Shown here: piece after piece, positions 18,765-28,993 of the stretch
Layout of the letters: the number at the start of each line of letters is the position of its first letter
How positions within the stretch are numbered: the stretch's first letter is position 1
Notes under the pieces: model-generated
Told to the model about the DNA's origin: nothing
What the model saw: the letters and a program-made list of their open reading frames with translations, nothing else
The model's database searches: none
Translations under genes and position numbers: made by a program
NCBI GenBank assembly: GCA_003224055.1
Contig: QHYE01000033.1
Span: 1-64,000, forward strand
Reading direction: 5' to 3'
Origin: Acidobacteriota bacterium
Lineage (GTDB): Bacteria; Acidobacteriota; Terriglobia; Acidiferrales; UBA7541
DNA: 64,000 nt

Positions 18765-20246
18765 ATGTCCAGCAGTGTGAAGACCGTGGTTCGGGCTTAT
18801 CAAAATTACGTGAATGGACAGTGGGTCAAGAGTTCTTCCGGCGAGATGTTTCCCGTCTACGATCCTTCGACCGAAGAGGTCATCGCGCAAGTTGCGTCGG
18901 CGAACGCCGCCGACGTCGATCAGGCTGTGAAAGCGGCGCGTTCCGCGTTTGACTCTGGGCCCTGGCCGCAAACGAGCGCCGCCGAGCGCGGCCGCCTGCT
19001 CTACAAATTGGCTGAGAAAATCCGGCAGAATGCCGCGCATCTCGCGGAAATCGAGTGCCGCAACACAGGCAAGCCCATCGTCGAAGCGGAATACGATATC
19101 GCGGACGTGGCCACTTGTTACGAATACTACGCGGGACTTGCGAACAAAGTTCTCGGCCACGTGAATCCCGTTCCGGCAAACGCCTTGAGTTTCACCTTGC
19201 GCGAACCTGTGGGCGTCGCCGGCCAGATCATTCCCTGGAATTACCCGCTGCTGATGGCCGCGTGGAAACTCGCTCCCGCGCTTGCCGCCGGGTGCACCTG
19301 CGTGCTGAAACCTGCGGAGCAAACGCCCCTTACTGCGTTGGAGATCGCTCCCTGGTTCGAAGAGGCCGGGTTTCCGCCGGGTGTGGTGAACATCGTTAAT
19401 GGCATGGGCGAAATCGCCGGCGCGGCACTCGTTGCGCATCCCGGGGTGGACAAAATCGCCTTCACCGGAAGCGCTGCGGTCGGCAAGGTTATCGTCAAGA
19501 GCGCCGCGGATACCCTCAAGCGTGTCACGCTGGAGCTCGGCGGCAAGTCACCAAACATTTTCTTTGAAGGAGCCGATTGGGAAGCCGCCGTCGATGGTGC
19601 GCTCTTTGGCGTGTTTATCAATCAGGGCGAGGTTTGCTCCGCGGGCAGCCGCATTCTCGTCGAAAAGAAAATCTATTCGAAATTCGTCGAATCCATGACC
19701 GAAAAGGCCAAGCGCATCAAGCTCGGCGCACCCATGGAACGCGAAACGAAGATGGGGCCACTGGTCAGCAAGGAGCAGTACGACCGCGTCAGCTCCTATC
19801 TGGAGATCGGCAAGAAGGAAGCCAAGGTTGCCATCGGCGGCGGGCGGCCGAAGCAGTTTGGCAAGGGCTATTATGTCGAACCTACGATTTTCTATGACGT
19901 GGAGAACAGCGCGCGCATCGCGCGTGAAGAAATTTTCGGCCCCGTCGCTTCCGTGATTCCTTTTGACGGAGAGGGTGAGGCGATTCGCATTGCCAACGAC
20001 ACGCCCTATGGCCTCGCGGCAGCCGTTTGGACGCGCGACATTTTCAAGGCGTTCCGCGTCGTGAAGGCGCTTCGCGTCGGCATCGTGTGGGTCAATCACA
20101 TGCAGCCGACCTACGTCGAAGCGCCGTGGGGCGGCTACAAGCAGTCCGGCTTTGGCCGCGAACTGGGTCCCTGGGGCCTTGAAGAATATTTCGAAACGAA
20201 ACAGGTGTTCGTCAATCTCGACGAGACGCCGATTGGGTGGTACTAA
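18765..20246 (+). CDS. aldehyde dehydrogenase (betaine/aminobutyraldehyde dehydrogenase-like)
   Basis: ALDH motifs VTLELGGKSPNIFFEGAD and FINQGEVCSAGSR. Confidence 0.92.
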   Translation: MSSSVKTVVRAYQNYVNGQWVKSSSGEMFPVYDPSTEEVIAQVASANAADVDQAVKAARSAFDSGPWPQTSAAERGRLLYKLAEKIRQNAAHLAEIECRNTGKPIVEAEYDIADVATCYEYYAGLANKVLGHVNPVPANALSFTLREPVGVAGQIIPWNYPLLMAAWKLAPALAAGCTCVLKPAEQTPLTALEIAPWFEEAGFPPGVVNIVNGMGEIAGAALVAHPGVDKIAFTGSAAVGKVIVKSAADTLKRVTLELGGKSPNIFFEGADWEAAVDGALFGVFINQGEVCSAGSRILVEKKIYSKFVESMTEKAKRIKLGAPMERETKMGPLVSKEQYDRVSSYLEIGKKEAKVAIGGGRPKQFGKGYYVEPTIFYDVENSARIAREEIFGPVASVIPFDGEGEAIRIANDTPYGLAAAVWTRDIFKAFRVVKALRVGIVWVNHMQPTYVEAPWGGYKQSGFGRELGPWGLEEYFETKQVFVNLDETPIGWY

Positions 20247-20247
20247 A

Positions 20248-21597
20248 ATGTCGACAATTCAAATTAAAACAGAAATTCCCGGGCCGCAGTCGCGAGCGTT
20301 GATGGCGCGCCGCGAGGCTGCCATTCCTCGCGGTCCCTCCAATGCCACGCCTATTTTTGCTGCACGCGCCGACGGTGTCACCATCGAAGACGTAGACGGC
20401 AACCGCTATCTCGATTTTGCCGGCGGCATCGGCTGCCTGAATATCGGCCACCGTTCGCCGCGCGTGATCTCCGCGATTCAGGCACAGCTCGAAAAGCATT
20501 TGCACCTCTGTTTCGCTGTCACTCCCTACGAGAGCTATGTCGCCGTCGCGGAGAGATTGAATTCACTGGCCCCGGGCAAGTTTCCTAAAAAAACGATTCT
20601 CCTCAATTCCGGCGCCGAAGCCATCGAGAATTCCATCAAGATCGCGCGCGCGTACACGAAGCGTCCCGCCGTCATCTGTTTCGAGGACGCCTTTCATGGC
20701 CGCACGCTTCTCGCGATGTCGCTCACCAGCAAGACGCATCCTTACAAGGCGGGATTCGAGCCCTTTGCCAGTGACGTCTACCGCATCCCCTTCGCCTATC
20801 CGTACCGTGGAGAAAAAGGCGCCACCGCGGAAACGTTTGCGCACTATCTCGAGGATGCTTTCAAGCGTTCCGTCGCCCCGGAATCCGTCGCTGCCCTAAT
20901 CGTCGAGCCGGTTCTTGGGGAGGGTGGCTTCATCATTCCGCCGCGCGATTATTTCAAGCTGCTCCAGGACATTTGCCGCAAGCACGGCATTCTCTTCATT
21001 GCGGACGAAGTGCAGTCCGGCTTCGCGCGCACCGGAAAATGGTTCGCTTCGGAACATTTCGGCATCGAGCCGGATTTGATCACCATGGCGAAATCCCTCG
21101 GCGGCGGCATGCCCATCGCCGCCGTGACCGGCCGCGCCGAAATCATGGATGCGCCCGGCGTCGGAGCGCTTGGGGGCACCTTCTGCGGGCATCCAGCTTC
21201 GTGCGCCGCGGCGCTTGCCGCGATCGAAACGATCGAGAAGGAAGGCCTGCTCGCCCGGTCCACCGCTCTGGGAAAACATTTTGAATTGCGCGCACGCGGC
21301 TGGCAAAAAAAGTGGCCGCTGGTCGGAGACGTTCGCGGTCTCGGCGGCATGTGCGCCATCGAGTTGGTGCGCGACGCCCAGACGCGGGAGCCTGCCGATT
21401 CCGAGACCAAGGAGATTGCAAAGTATTGCTACGAGCACGGCCTCATCATCATCACCGCCGGTACGTTCAACAACGTGATTCGCATTCTCGTGCCGCTCGT
21501 GGTGACCGACGTGCAGTTCGACGAGGGTTTGAACGTGATCGAAGCGGCACTGGCTTCGGTGGCAGAGCGCAAGCAGGCCGCGCTTTCCCACGCGTAA
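20248..21597 (+). CDS. gabT: 4-aminobutyrate aminotransferase-like class-III aminotransferase
   Basis: YLDFAGGIGCLNIGHRSPRV...FEDAFHGRTLLAMSLTSK...FIADEVQSGFARTGKWFASEHFGIEPDLITMAKSLGGGMPIAAVTG. Confidence 0.85.
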   Translation: MSTIQIKTEIPGPQSRALMARREAAIPRGPSNATPIFAARADGVTIEDVDGNRYLDFAGGIGCLNIGHRSPRVISAIQAQLEKHLHLCFAVTPYESYVAVAERLNSLAPGKFPKKTILLNSGAEAIENSIKIARAYTKRPAVICFEDAFHGRTLLAMSLTSKTHPYKAGFEPFASDVYRIPFAYPYRGEKGATAETFAHYLEDAFKRSVAPESVAALIVEPVLGEGGFIIPPRDYFKLLQDICRKHGILFIADEVQSGFARTGKWFASEHFGIEPDLITMAKSLGGGMPIAAVTGRAEIMDAPGVGALGGTFCGHPASCAAALAAIETIEKEGLLARSTALGKHFELRARGWQKKWPLVGDVRGLGGMCAIELVRDAQTREPADSETKEIAKYCYEHGLIIITAGTFNNVIRILVPLVVTDVQFDEGLNVIEAALASVAERKQAALSHA

Positions 21598-21673
21598 TTC
21601 GCCGCGGAAAACCGGCCAGGTATCGGCCCGTAGGTCAGGGCATCCAATATTTGGAGTTTCCTAGGAGTTTCCT

Positions 21674-23167
21674 ATGCATGAGACAGCGACAAAACCCGCC
21701 ACCGCAGCGGTTGAACTCAAGGATGCCCGGCTGTTCCGCGAAGCCTGCTACGTCGACGGCCAGTGGGTCCAGGCCAAGTCTGGCGCCGCGATCAACGTCG
21801 ACAACCCTGCTACCGGCGAAATCATCGGCCGCGTGCCGAAATTGGGTGGCGCGGAAACGAAGCAAGCGATCGAAGCGGCGAATCGCGCTTTTCCGGCTTG
21901 GAGCAAGAAAACAGCGAAAGAACGCGCCGCTGTTCTGCGCCGCTGGTTCGATCTGATGATGGCGAACCAGGAGGATTTGGCCCGGCTGATGACCCTGGAA
22001 CAGGGTAAGCCTCTCACCGAATCGAAAGGCGAAGTCGCTTATGCGGCTGCTTTCCTCGAATGGTTCGGCGAAGAGGCCAAGCGCGTGTATGGCGACACCA
22101 TTCCGCAGCATCAAGCGGACAAGCGGATTGTGGTCATCAAACAGCCCATCGGAGTTGTTGCCTGCATCACGCCGTGGAACTTTCCCTTGGCCATGATCAC
22201 CCGCAAAGCGGGCCCCGCCATCGGCGCCGGCTGCACCGTCGTCCTGAAGCCCGCATCGCAAACACCTTTTTCCGCGCTTGCGCTTGCGGAGCTGGCCGAA
22301 CGTGCGGGCGTTCCGAAAGGCGTATTCAACGTGCTGACGGGCTCGGCGACGGAAATTGGCGGTGAACTGACTTCGAACCGCATCGTTCGAAAGCTGTCGT
22401 TCACCGGTTCGACCGAAATTGGAAAGATCCTGATGGCGCAATGCGCGGGCACGGTGAAAAAACTCTCGCTCGAACTCGGTGGCAATGCGCCCTTCATCGT
22501 TTTTGACGACGCGGATCTGGATGCCGCCGTCGAGGGCGCCATCGCTTCCAAGTACCGCAACACCGGCCAAACCTGCGTTTGCACGAACCGTGTCCTGGTC
22601 CATGACAGCGTGTACGATTCGTTTGCCGCGAAGCTCGCGGTGGCGGTGAAAGCGCTGAAGCCTGCTCCGGGCCTCGAACCGGGCGCCACGCAGGGACCGC
22701 TGATTGACGACGCGGCGGTGCTGAAAATCGAAAGCCATATTCGCGACGCGCAATCCAAAGGTGCAAAAATACTCGTCGGCGGACATCGCCACGCACTCGG
22801 CGGCCGCTTTTTTGAGCCGACCGTTCTTACCGGCGTCACGCCGCAAATGGCCGTTGCGCGTGAAGAGACCTTCGGCCCAGTCGCGCCGCTCTTCCGGTTC
22901 AAAACGGATGCGGAGGCGGTTGCCCTGGCGAACGACACGGAATTCGGATTGGCTGCTTACTTCTACGGGCGAGACATCGCCCGCATTTGGCGCGTCGCCG
23001 AAGCGCTAGAGTACGGAATTGTCGGCATCAACACCGGAATCATTTCCACCGAGGTCGCGCCCTTCGGCGGCGTAAAGGAGTCGGGCCTCGGCCGCGAAGG
23101 CTCCAAGTATGGAATGGACGAGTTTCTCGAAATCAAATACATGTGCTTCGGCGGCATCACGGGATAG
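21674..23167 (+). CDS. gabD: NAD(P)-dependent succinate-semialdehyde dehydrogenase
   Basis: FTGSTEIGKILMAQCAGTVKKLSLELGGNAPFIVFDDADLDAAVEGAIASKYRNTGQTCVCTNR, typical GabD. Confidence 0.88.
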   Translation: MHETATKPATAAVELKDARLFREACYVDGQWVQAKSGAAINVDNPATGEIIGRVPKLGGAETKQAIEAANRAFPAWSKKTAKERAAVLRRWFDLMMANQEDLARLMTLEQGKPLTESKGEVAYAAAFLEWFGEEAKRVYGDTIPQHQADKRIVVIKQPIGVVACITPWNFPLAMITRKAGPAIGAGCTVVLKPASQTPFSALALAELAERAGVPKGVFNVLTGSATEIGGELTSNRIVRKLSFTGSTEIGKILMAQCAGTVKKLSLELGGNAPFIVFDDADLDAAVEGAIASKYRNTGQTCVCTNRVLVHDSVYDSFAAKLAVAVKALKPAPGLEPGATQGPLIDDAAVLKIESHIRDAQSKGAKILVGGHRHALGGRFFEPTVLTGVTPQMAVAREETFGPVAPLFRFKTDAEAVALANDTEFGLAAYFYGRDIARIWRVAEALEYGIVGINTGIISTEVAPFGGVKESGLGREGSKYGMDEFLEIKYMCFGGITG

Positions 23168-23504
23168 AAACGCCATCCAGAAGGGCCCCTGCCGGAGCCC
23201 TTCGTTTCTTGCTGACCACTGTCCCTGCGGCCCAGGGAACTCCACTCAAAAGCCCGTTTTCGTCCTTGATTTTTGGATAACCTATGATATATCTATTGCT
23301 AGAGATAACTATACCTTCCCGTTTTGGAACTGCACCAGGCCTTTCCGTGTCACCCAACAACCGTTTCTTGAAGCAACTCATGCCTTTAATGACTTGTGCG
23401 TTGCTCTTCTACAACGACCTTAGGTAAGAGTTGCCCAGCCCTTTAGAATCAATCAATTATGAATTGCCCTTTTTCTAAGCCCTTTGTTTTGACATTCGTG
23501 CATC

Positions 23505-23528
23505 GGATGGGGGGTGTACCCCCCATCC
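23505..23528. terminator. GC-rich palindrome between convergent genes, possible bidirectional terminator
   Basis: ggatggggggt-gt-accccccatcc, perfect 11-bp arms; lies between the gabD and DUF2911 3' ends; no strong U-tract. Confidence 0.4.
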
Positions 23529-23544
23529 CACCTCGGCATCCGCC

Positions 23545-24633
23545 CTACTTATTAATGTCGTCTTTCGCTTCCAGCCGCTTCAACAACGGCTGAAGAAAGG
23601 GTTTCGTCTGATCCGGCGCGCCGCTGATGGCCTGTGTCATTTCTTTGGTGGCGTTCGTGAAGTCGCCTGAATTGGAAGCCATTCTCGAGAGCGCCAGGTG
23701 GCTGATCCAGTGGTTCGCGTCCTTCTTGGGAACTTGGGGATACAGCTCAAAGGCGCGCTTGGCATTTCCCTGGCGTTGCAGACCGCGCGCATACGAGTAA
23801 AGCTGAATTGCGCTCGCCTTGCTAATGGCTGCTGCAAGCGTTTTCGATGCCTCGTCTTTGCGGCCCATCGCGTCCAGGATGCGCGACTTCGTTTCCCAGT
23901 TCTCGAAGCGATCTTCATTCTGAATGGAAGTTTCTTCCCACTTCAGAGCCTCTTCGAGATTGTAATTGTTGTCCAGGCACCATTGCGCCGCCTCGTCGAA
24001 GCCGGCCCAGGTGAATCCCCCGACGCTGCGAAGTTCATGCTTGATGCTGCGCAGCACGACGGCTTTCACGTCCACGCCGATGTGGATGGGAACGGCGAGC
24101 TTTTCCCAACGCAGCGTGGCCACCGCTGAATCCGGTTTGACGTCGTCGAATACGTACGTCAGAACTTCAAACGATTCCGCCGCTTGCGGTTTTGTAGTCA
24201 CGCGCAGCGCATCTTCCTTCTCGTCATAGCTGAAGCTGCCCCAGGAAGTCGAATTCTTCGAGAAGATGATCGTCCACTGGTCCTTGTCCGGGATCGTGTG
24301 CAATCCATAGGTCCCCGCAGCCAGCGGCTTCCCTTCGAGGGACACGTCATCCGAAAACGTGATCGTTGTATTCTCGTTCGCTCCCGCACGCCACACCTTC
24401 CCATAAGGCACGGTCTTTCCCCAGATTTCACGCCCGCCTACCGCCGGCCGGTGGTACGCGATCGTGATGTCCGTCAGTCCGATCCGTTGCGAAACCGTTC
24501 CACGCTGACTCACGCGGGGAATGTTCAGCTCCGTCGCCTGGCTTCCATTTTTAAACTGCGCTTCGGCATTTCCGGCCCAGATGCCGAGCCCCATGACTAG
24601 TCCCAAAACACACTTTATCTTGCGCATAAGCAC
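23545..24633 (-). CDS. DUF2911 domain protein
   Basis: VSQRIGLTDITIAYHRPAVGGREIWGKTVPYGKVWRAGANENTTITFSDDVSLEGKPLAAGTYGLHTIPDKDQWTIIFSKNSTSWGSFSYDEKEDALRV. Confidence 0.9.
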   Translation of the reverse strand: MLMRKIKCVLGLVMGLGIWAGNAEAQFKNGSQATELNIPRVSQRGTVSQRIGLTDITIAYHRPAVGGREIWGKTVPYGKVWRAGANENTTITFSDDVSLEGKPLAAGTYGLHTIPDKDQWTIIFSKNSTSWGSFSYDEKEDALRVTTKPQAAESFEVLTYVFDDVKPDSAVATLRWEKLAVPIHIGVDVKAVVLRSIKHELRSVGGFTWAGFDEAAQWCLDNNYNLEEALKWEETSIQNEDRFENWETKSRILDAMGRKDEASKTLAAAISKASAIQLYSYARGLQRQGNAKRAFELYPQVPKKDANHWISHLALSRMASNSGDFTNATKEMTQAISGAPDQTKPFLQPLLKRLEAKDDINK

Positions 24634-24860
24634 ACCATCTCCTCTCCCGATGAAACAGAAAGGTGAATTTGCCGAACCCTGCCGGCCTTACACCCCCGCT
24701 GTGAGAGACGCCCCTCTGAAGGAGGCGTGAGCAGAATTACGCGGCGCAGACACTCTCGAGCGCGTCGATTTAGCACAAATTTATAATGATTTATCGCCGT
24801 TTACGGCAGGCAGTGGATGCGCGGCCAACTCTTTCGAGGTACGATGTTCTAGTGATGGCG

Positions 24861-24933
<73 letters not shown>

Positions 24934-24975
24934 CCCGCCCCAGCCGTTGAGCTTGTCCTGTTGGGCACGTCGTTT

Positions 24976-25233
24976 CTACCGGCGTCCCCCGTGACGTTTG
25001 CCGTGACAACCGGCGCAAAGCGCTATCAAATTGTCTATCACATCGGCACCAAGCCGGCTCCGTGGTCTCATGTGATGGACTTCCAAACTTTCCATGGAAC
25101 CGCACTCTTGACACCGCCAACTATCTCTCTCCAGGACCCGGATTCGGAGTTTCGTGTACTCTTCCGGGCTCAGTTTAAGCCTGGGTTGGTTTTGACGTAG
25201 ACGCGTCGGATTTATCGAACTTTGCATAATCAA
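24976..25233 (-). CDS. HNH endonuclease domain protein
   Basis: YTKLRIRVLERDSWRCQECGSMESLEVHHMRPRSRLGADVIDNLIALCAGCHGKRHG: CxxC...HH...N...CxxCH pattern. Confidence 0.8.
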   Translation of the reverse strand: MIMQSSINPTRLRQNQPRLKLSPEEYTKLRIRVLERDSWRCQECGSMESLEVHHMRPRSRLGADVIDNLIALCAGCHGKRHGGRR

Positions 25234-25235
25234 AT

Positions 25236-25892
25236 CTATTGTTCTGGCTCTCCCAACCTTGCTCCTGCCAGAAAATCAGCGCAAATCATCTCCAGGCAGT
25301 AACCCCTCGACTTGCTTGAGCCGAGCATCAACCCAGCAGTTTCGGGCGCCTGTTCGATTATAGGCAGCTGGCTCTTGTACACCTTGAAGTAAAGGATCTC
25401 GTGTGGCTCGGTCTCCTGCCCGGTCAAGTGCCGGTCGACTTCTTGCTTGAATTCCTCCCTGGGCATCGAGCTGGCCTTGTGCACCCAGGGTGCACAATTG
25501 AACCTCTGCCCTTCCGTCCGGGCCACCTTCACCAACTCTCGGGCTTTGGTCCATCTCATCAACCTTAGTTCCGGTTTCGCGATCTGCGGTAGATGGTCGT
25601 GGATCGCCATCAGGTAATAGGCTTCCCAAGAAGTTTCCGATCGCCTCATACGGTACGAGGCGCACTTGAGTCGTGAATTCGACAGAACCCTAACCCAGCT
25701 CGAACACTTGCAGCGGATGCGGTTGGGCCAACCGGTCCTGCCCAGACTCGAGGTTCGCCATTCGCTTTCCTGAGAATTAGCGGATGCGAATGAGTTAGGA
25801 GAACGCTCTCCACCACACTTTAAGTGGGCCGCAGTGAGCGCAGTATACCAACCTGCGACAAGGGAGCCAGGGCGCTTACGAAGGACGAGCAA
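25236..25892 (-). CDS. hypothetical protein upstream of the HNH gene, possibly degenerate at the N-terminus
   Basis: C-terminal two-thirds (SWEAYYLMAIHDHLPQIAKPELRLMRWTKARELVKVAR...YFKVYKSQLPIIEQAPETAGLMLGSSKSRGYCLEMICADFLAG) reads as a structured protein; the N-terminal third looks poor. Confidence 0.45.
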   Translation of the reverse strand: MLVLRKRPGSLVAGWYTALTAAHLKCGGERSPNSFASANSQESEWRTSSLGRTGWPNRIRCKCSSWVRVLSNSRLKCASYRMRRSETSWEAYYLMAIHDHLPQIAKPELRLMRWTKARELVKVARTEGQRFNCAPWVHKASSMPREEFKQEVDRHLTGQETEPHEILYFKVYKSQLPIIEQAPETAGLMLGSSKSRGYCLEMICADFLAGARLGEPEQ

Positions 25893-26235
25893 TTCGAACC
25901 AGTAGAATAACTATTACTTAATATAATTAATAAATGCACACTAGAACACTGTTGCCCGAACAAGGACCAGATTCAACTATCGGTCTCCACAAGGACTAAA
26001 CTGCAAAACGAACTCCGGCAAGTCTTTTTAATTCAGAAACTTAGGTTTGGGGGGCGCCTTAACCCACAAGAATCCCCAAACGAATGATGTATGACACAGC
26101 TAGAATTCAGCAACATAGTTTTTCTAAAAGCAACCGTTGGTCATAGGTTTAAATCCTGGCGGGCCCACCAGTTTCTTGTGTCGCGGCGCGAAATGTTCTC
26201 TGCCGGCTCGTTCGTGTGAGTAGCAAGACCAGAGG

Positions 26236-28770
26236 CTAGCGCATAGCTTCGAAGATTTGCTTCGCGTCGCGCAGCCTATGCAGGACGCGTTCTTTTTCTT
26301 CAGGGGAATTCCAGTCCGGGTAGCGCGACGTTATATCCAGCACCCGATCGATCCATGCCGAGAAATATTTTGCGTCTTCGGGGGAGCGCGGTACTTTTCC
26401 GCCAACTGTCACGTAAATAGGGCTCGTGGTGGCATACGCATAGTGATCGAGAACCGGATACTCGGCCTTGTCGCTCGATGCGCGCAGCACGCACCATCCG
26501 CTCTCTTTTGCCGGGATTGCACCCATCATGTCCGCGGAATCTTTCGGTCCATCCAGCAAAAATGATTGCACCACTCGTCCGTTGCAAACGAGTTCGAGAT
26601 GATCCACGGGCACAATCGAGCGCAGCTTTGCCGTGAACGAAACGTCGTCCTGCGCACGGTCCAATTTCAGTTCGTCGCCGACGCGCTGACCGCCTAGCGT
26701 GAATTCGATCAGGGGCCCATTTGTTGCAAATGTCCGACCCTTCTTCAACGCTTCGAACCAAAGCTCGACACTCAATGGCCATTCCGGCACCCAGGCATAA
26801 ACGCGATCCATTCCCACTTGACCGCGAATCGGCGCCGCATAGTTGGTTGTGGCATCTGTCCCCGCGCCCGCCGGAATCCGAAATCCCAGATTCAGCAGCT
26901 TGTACCAAACTGCCGCTGTCGCTCGATGATCGCTGAATCCAACGATCTCCATGTAGTCCAGCTTTCCCAGCGCCACATCGATAGGGAGTTCATCCGTGAT
27001 CCGTTGCGGTGGATTCGCGAACGGGTCTGGAACTTCCTCAAATGGATGCACTGCGCCCACCAGCGCACCGTGAGCATGCGCCATGTCGTACGCATCCGCG
27101 TTCATCGGATACAAGCTCGCCGCAGCCGTATTCGGATACCCCGCATATCCTGGCAACATCAGGTGTTCTTTCAAGTGCAATATTCCTCGATGACCCCAAT
27201 AGCTGGTGTGAAATTCCTGTCCGTGAATCACCATCGCGCCAGGCTTGGACGCCGGGTCCAGACCTTTTCCGCCGTAGGCAATACCCGGGAATCTTTGTTC
27301 CTTGTTCACAACCAAGTCGTTCACCACTGCCAAGTCTTCGGCTTCGGCCTGCTGCACCAAGTGCGCCGGGGTGTTTTTATACGCTCCGCCGTAGTTCATG
27401 TGCACGTGCAGATCGCCGGAAATCCATCGTTCTGTGTCCTTGCCAAGCTGCCATTTCTGCCCGAGCTGAACGTGGACGATACGATTTGTGCCCGACGTTG
27501 TAGTCTCTTGCGCGGCTTGAAGGGGGCGCTCAAATCCGCTCATCACTTCCAAATGAAACTTTCCAGACGGCATCGTAACCGTGTCATCGCCGGCGGTATG
27601 AAAATAATGCGCCTCAAACGGCTGCTCCTTTCTGTCGAAGCCATCGTCCGCATGAATCCATCTCGCATTCGGCGCGAAAAAGCGTCCATCCTCGGAGGTA
27701 AGCGAAACTCGGGCAGGCGCGCGGTGGCCGTCGTGATCGGTCACGTGCAAAACGACGGTTATCGTCGGACCGAGGAAACGGCGCTCGTGTACTTCGATTC
27801 GGCGCTGCTCCGCGCCGGGGATCGTTTGCACCCACAACTCCGTGTTTTCACTTCGATTGGAAATGAACGCAAGTTGCTTCCCGTCGGGCGACCAGCGCAC
27901 GTTGGTTTCGTCCCAGTCGCCGTACGAAATGGGAAACGCATCACCGCCGTTTGCGGGCAGTACCCACAACTGGTGCCACTGCCGCCCTTGGTACGAGCTG
28001 TAGACCATGCGCGAGCCATCCGGCGAAAAATCCGGCCGCGCCCGCCAATTCGTTTCCTCGTAGTGAATTTCACGCGCCTCCGCTCCCGGTTCGGCTTTCA
28101 TGCGCCAGAAGCCGCCGGTACCGTGAATGTGCCCTTTGTTCGAGACGAACAGAATTTCCTGGCCGTCGCGCGTCCACACCGGACTGAGTTCCATGTCGAA
28201 CGCGCTGTAGTAATAGCGGGGAAGCGCGCTCTTTGTTTCTCCTGTCAGCCGCACGACGTTTTCCAGTCTTCCGTCGCGCACATCGGCCCGGAAAACGTGA
28301 AATCGCTTGTTATAGGAAGTCGAAACGAACACGACGCGCTTTCCATCCGGAGACCAGCGCGGCTCCACGTTCACGGCGCCCCCTCTGGTGAGTTGCTGCG
28401 TCTTTCCCGTTGCCAGGTCCAACAGCCAGAGGTCGATGGTATCTTTTTGATACGAAACGTACACGATGCTTTTTCCGTCCGGAGACCAGTCCGGCTGATA
28501 GTCGTATCCGGGACCGTCTGTCAGTTGCTGCGCGGTCTTTGAATCGATCTTCTGCCGCCACAGCGATCCCGCCATCGAATACGCCACTTCTTTGGAATCC
28601 GGCGACCACGCGACGCTGCTCGGCCCGCTGGTCAACTGCGGCAAATACATTTCGCGGTAGTAATAAGGATGCGGAAGGTCAATCTGCGACAGAACGGGCT
28701 TCCGCTGTGCCAACTCAGCCGGGTTAAGCGCGAAAGCCAGCAGAATCAGAGAGAATACCGTCTTCAGCAA
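26236..28770 (-). CDS. TolB-like beta-propeller fused to CehA/McbA-type metallohydrolase (PHP-like)
   Basis: Repeated WSPDGK blades, then WISGDLHVHMNYGG...GALVGAVHPFEE...MEIVGFSDHR. Confidence 0.82.
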   Translation of the reverse strand: MLKTVFSLILLAFALNPAELAQRKPVLSQIDLPHPYYYREMYLPQLTSGPSSVAWSPDSKEVAYSMAGSLWRQKIDSKTAQQLTDGPGYDYQPDWSPDGKSIVYVSYQKDTIDLWLLDLATGKTQQLTRGGAVNVEPRWSPDGKRVVFVSTSYNKRFHVFRADVRDGRLENVVRLTGETKSALPRYYYSAFDMELSPVWTRDGQEILFVSNKGHIHGTGGFWRMKAEPGAEAREIHYEETNWRARPDFSPDGSRMVYSSYQGRQWHQLWVLPANGGDAFPISYGDWDETNVRWSPDGKQLAFISNRSENTELWVQTIPGAEQRRIEVHERRFLGPTITVVLHVTDHDGHRAPARVSLTSEDGRFFAPNARWIHADDGFDRKEQPFEAHYFHTAGDDTVTMPSGKFHLEVMSGFERPLQAAQETTTSGTNRIVHVQLGQKWQLGKDTERWISGDLHVHMNYGGAYKNTPAHLVQQAEAEDLAVVNDLVVNKEQRFPGIAYGGKGLDPASKPGAMVIHGQEFHTSYWGHRGILHLKEHLMLPGYAGYPNTAAASLYPMNADAYDMAHAHGALVGAVHPFEEVPDPFANPPQRITDELPIDVALGKLDYMEIVGFSDHRATAAVWYKLLNLGFRIPAGAGTDATTNYAAPIRGQVGMDRVYAWVPEWPLSVELWFEALKKGRTFATNGPLIEFTLGGQRVGDELKLDRAQDDVSFTAKLRSIVPVDHLELVCNGRVVQSFLLDGPKDSADMMGAIPAKESGWCVLRASSDKAEYPVLDHYAYATTSPIYVTVGGKVPRSPEDAKYFSAWIDRVLDITSRYPDWNSPEEKERVLHRLRDAKQIFEAMR

Positions 28771-28993
28771 GCGCGTCCTCCGGGCGTGTTCCTAGCAACG
28801 ATAACGCCGACTGGAGAAGTTATTCGACATGTCGCCACAAAGCAACGGTTCTTCACGTTCGCACGCATTGGCCTTGTTGGGAGCTTGAATTTTCATTGGA
28901 CTTTTGGAGCCATTTTGTTCGACAAATGCACTACACATCTAACCAGTTTCTCTGTTGGGGAATCTAAAGCATGCTCATTCTCAAGGATGGTTA

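Noticed and set aside
21635-22846. 403-aa minus-strand ORF
   Set aside because: Shadow of gabD; Arg-rich, no motifs.
26818-28542. 574-aa plus-strand ORF
   Set aside because: Antisense to the beta-propeller/CehA-like gene; composition and lack of motifs indicate a shadow ORF.
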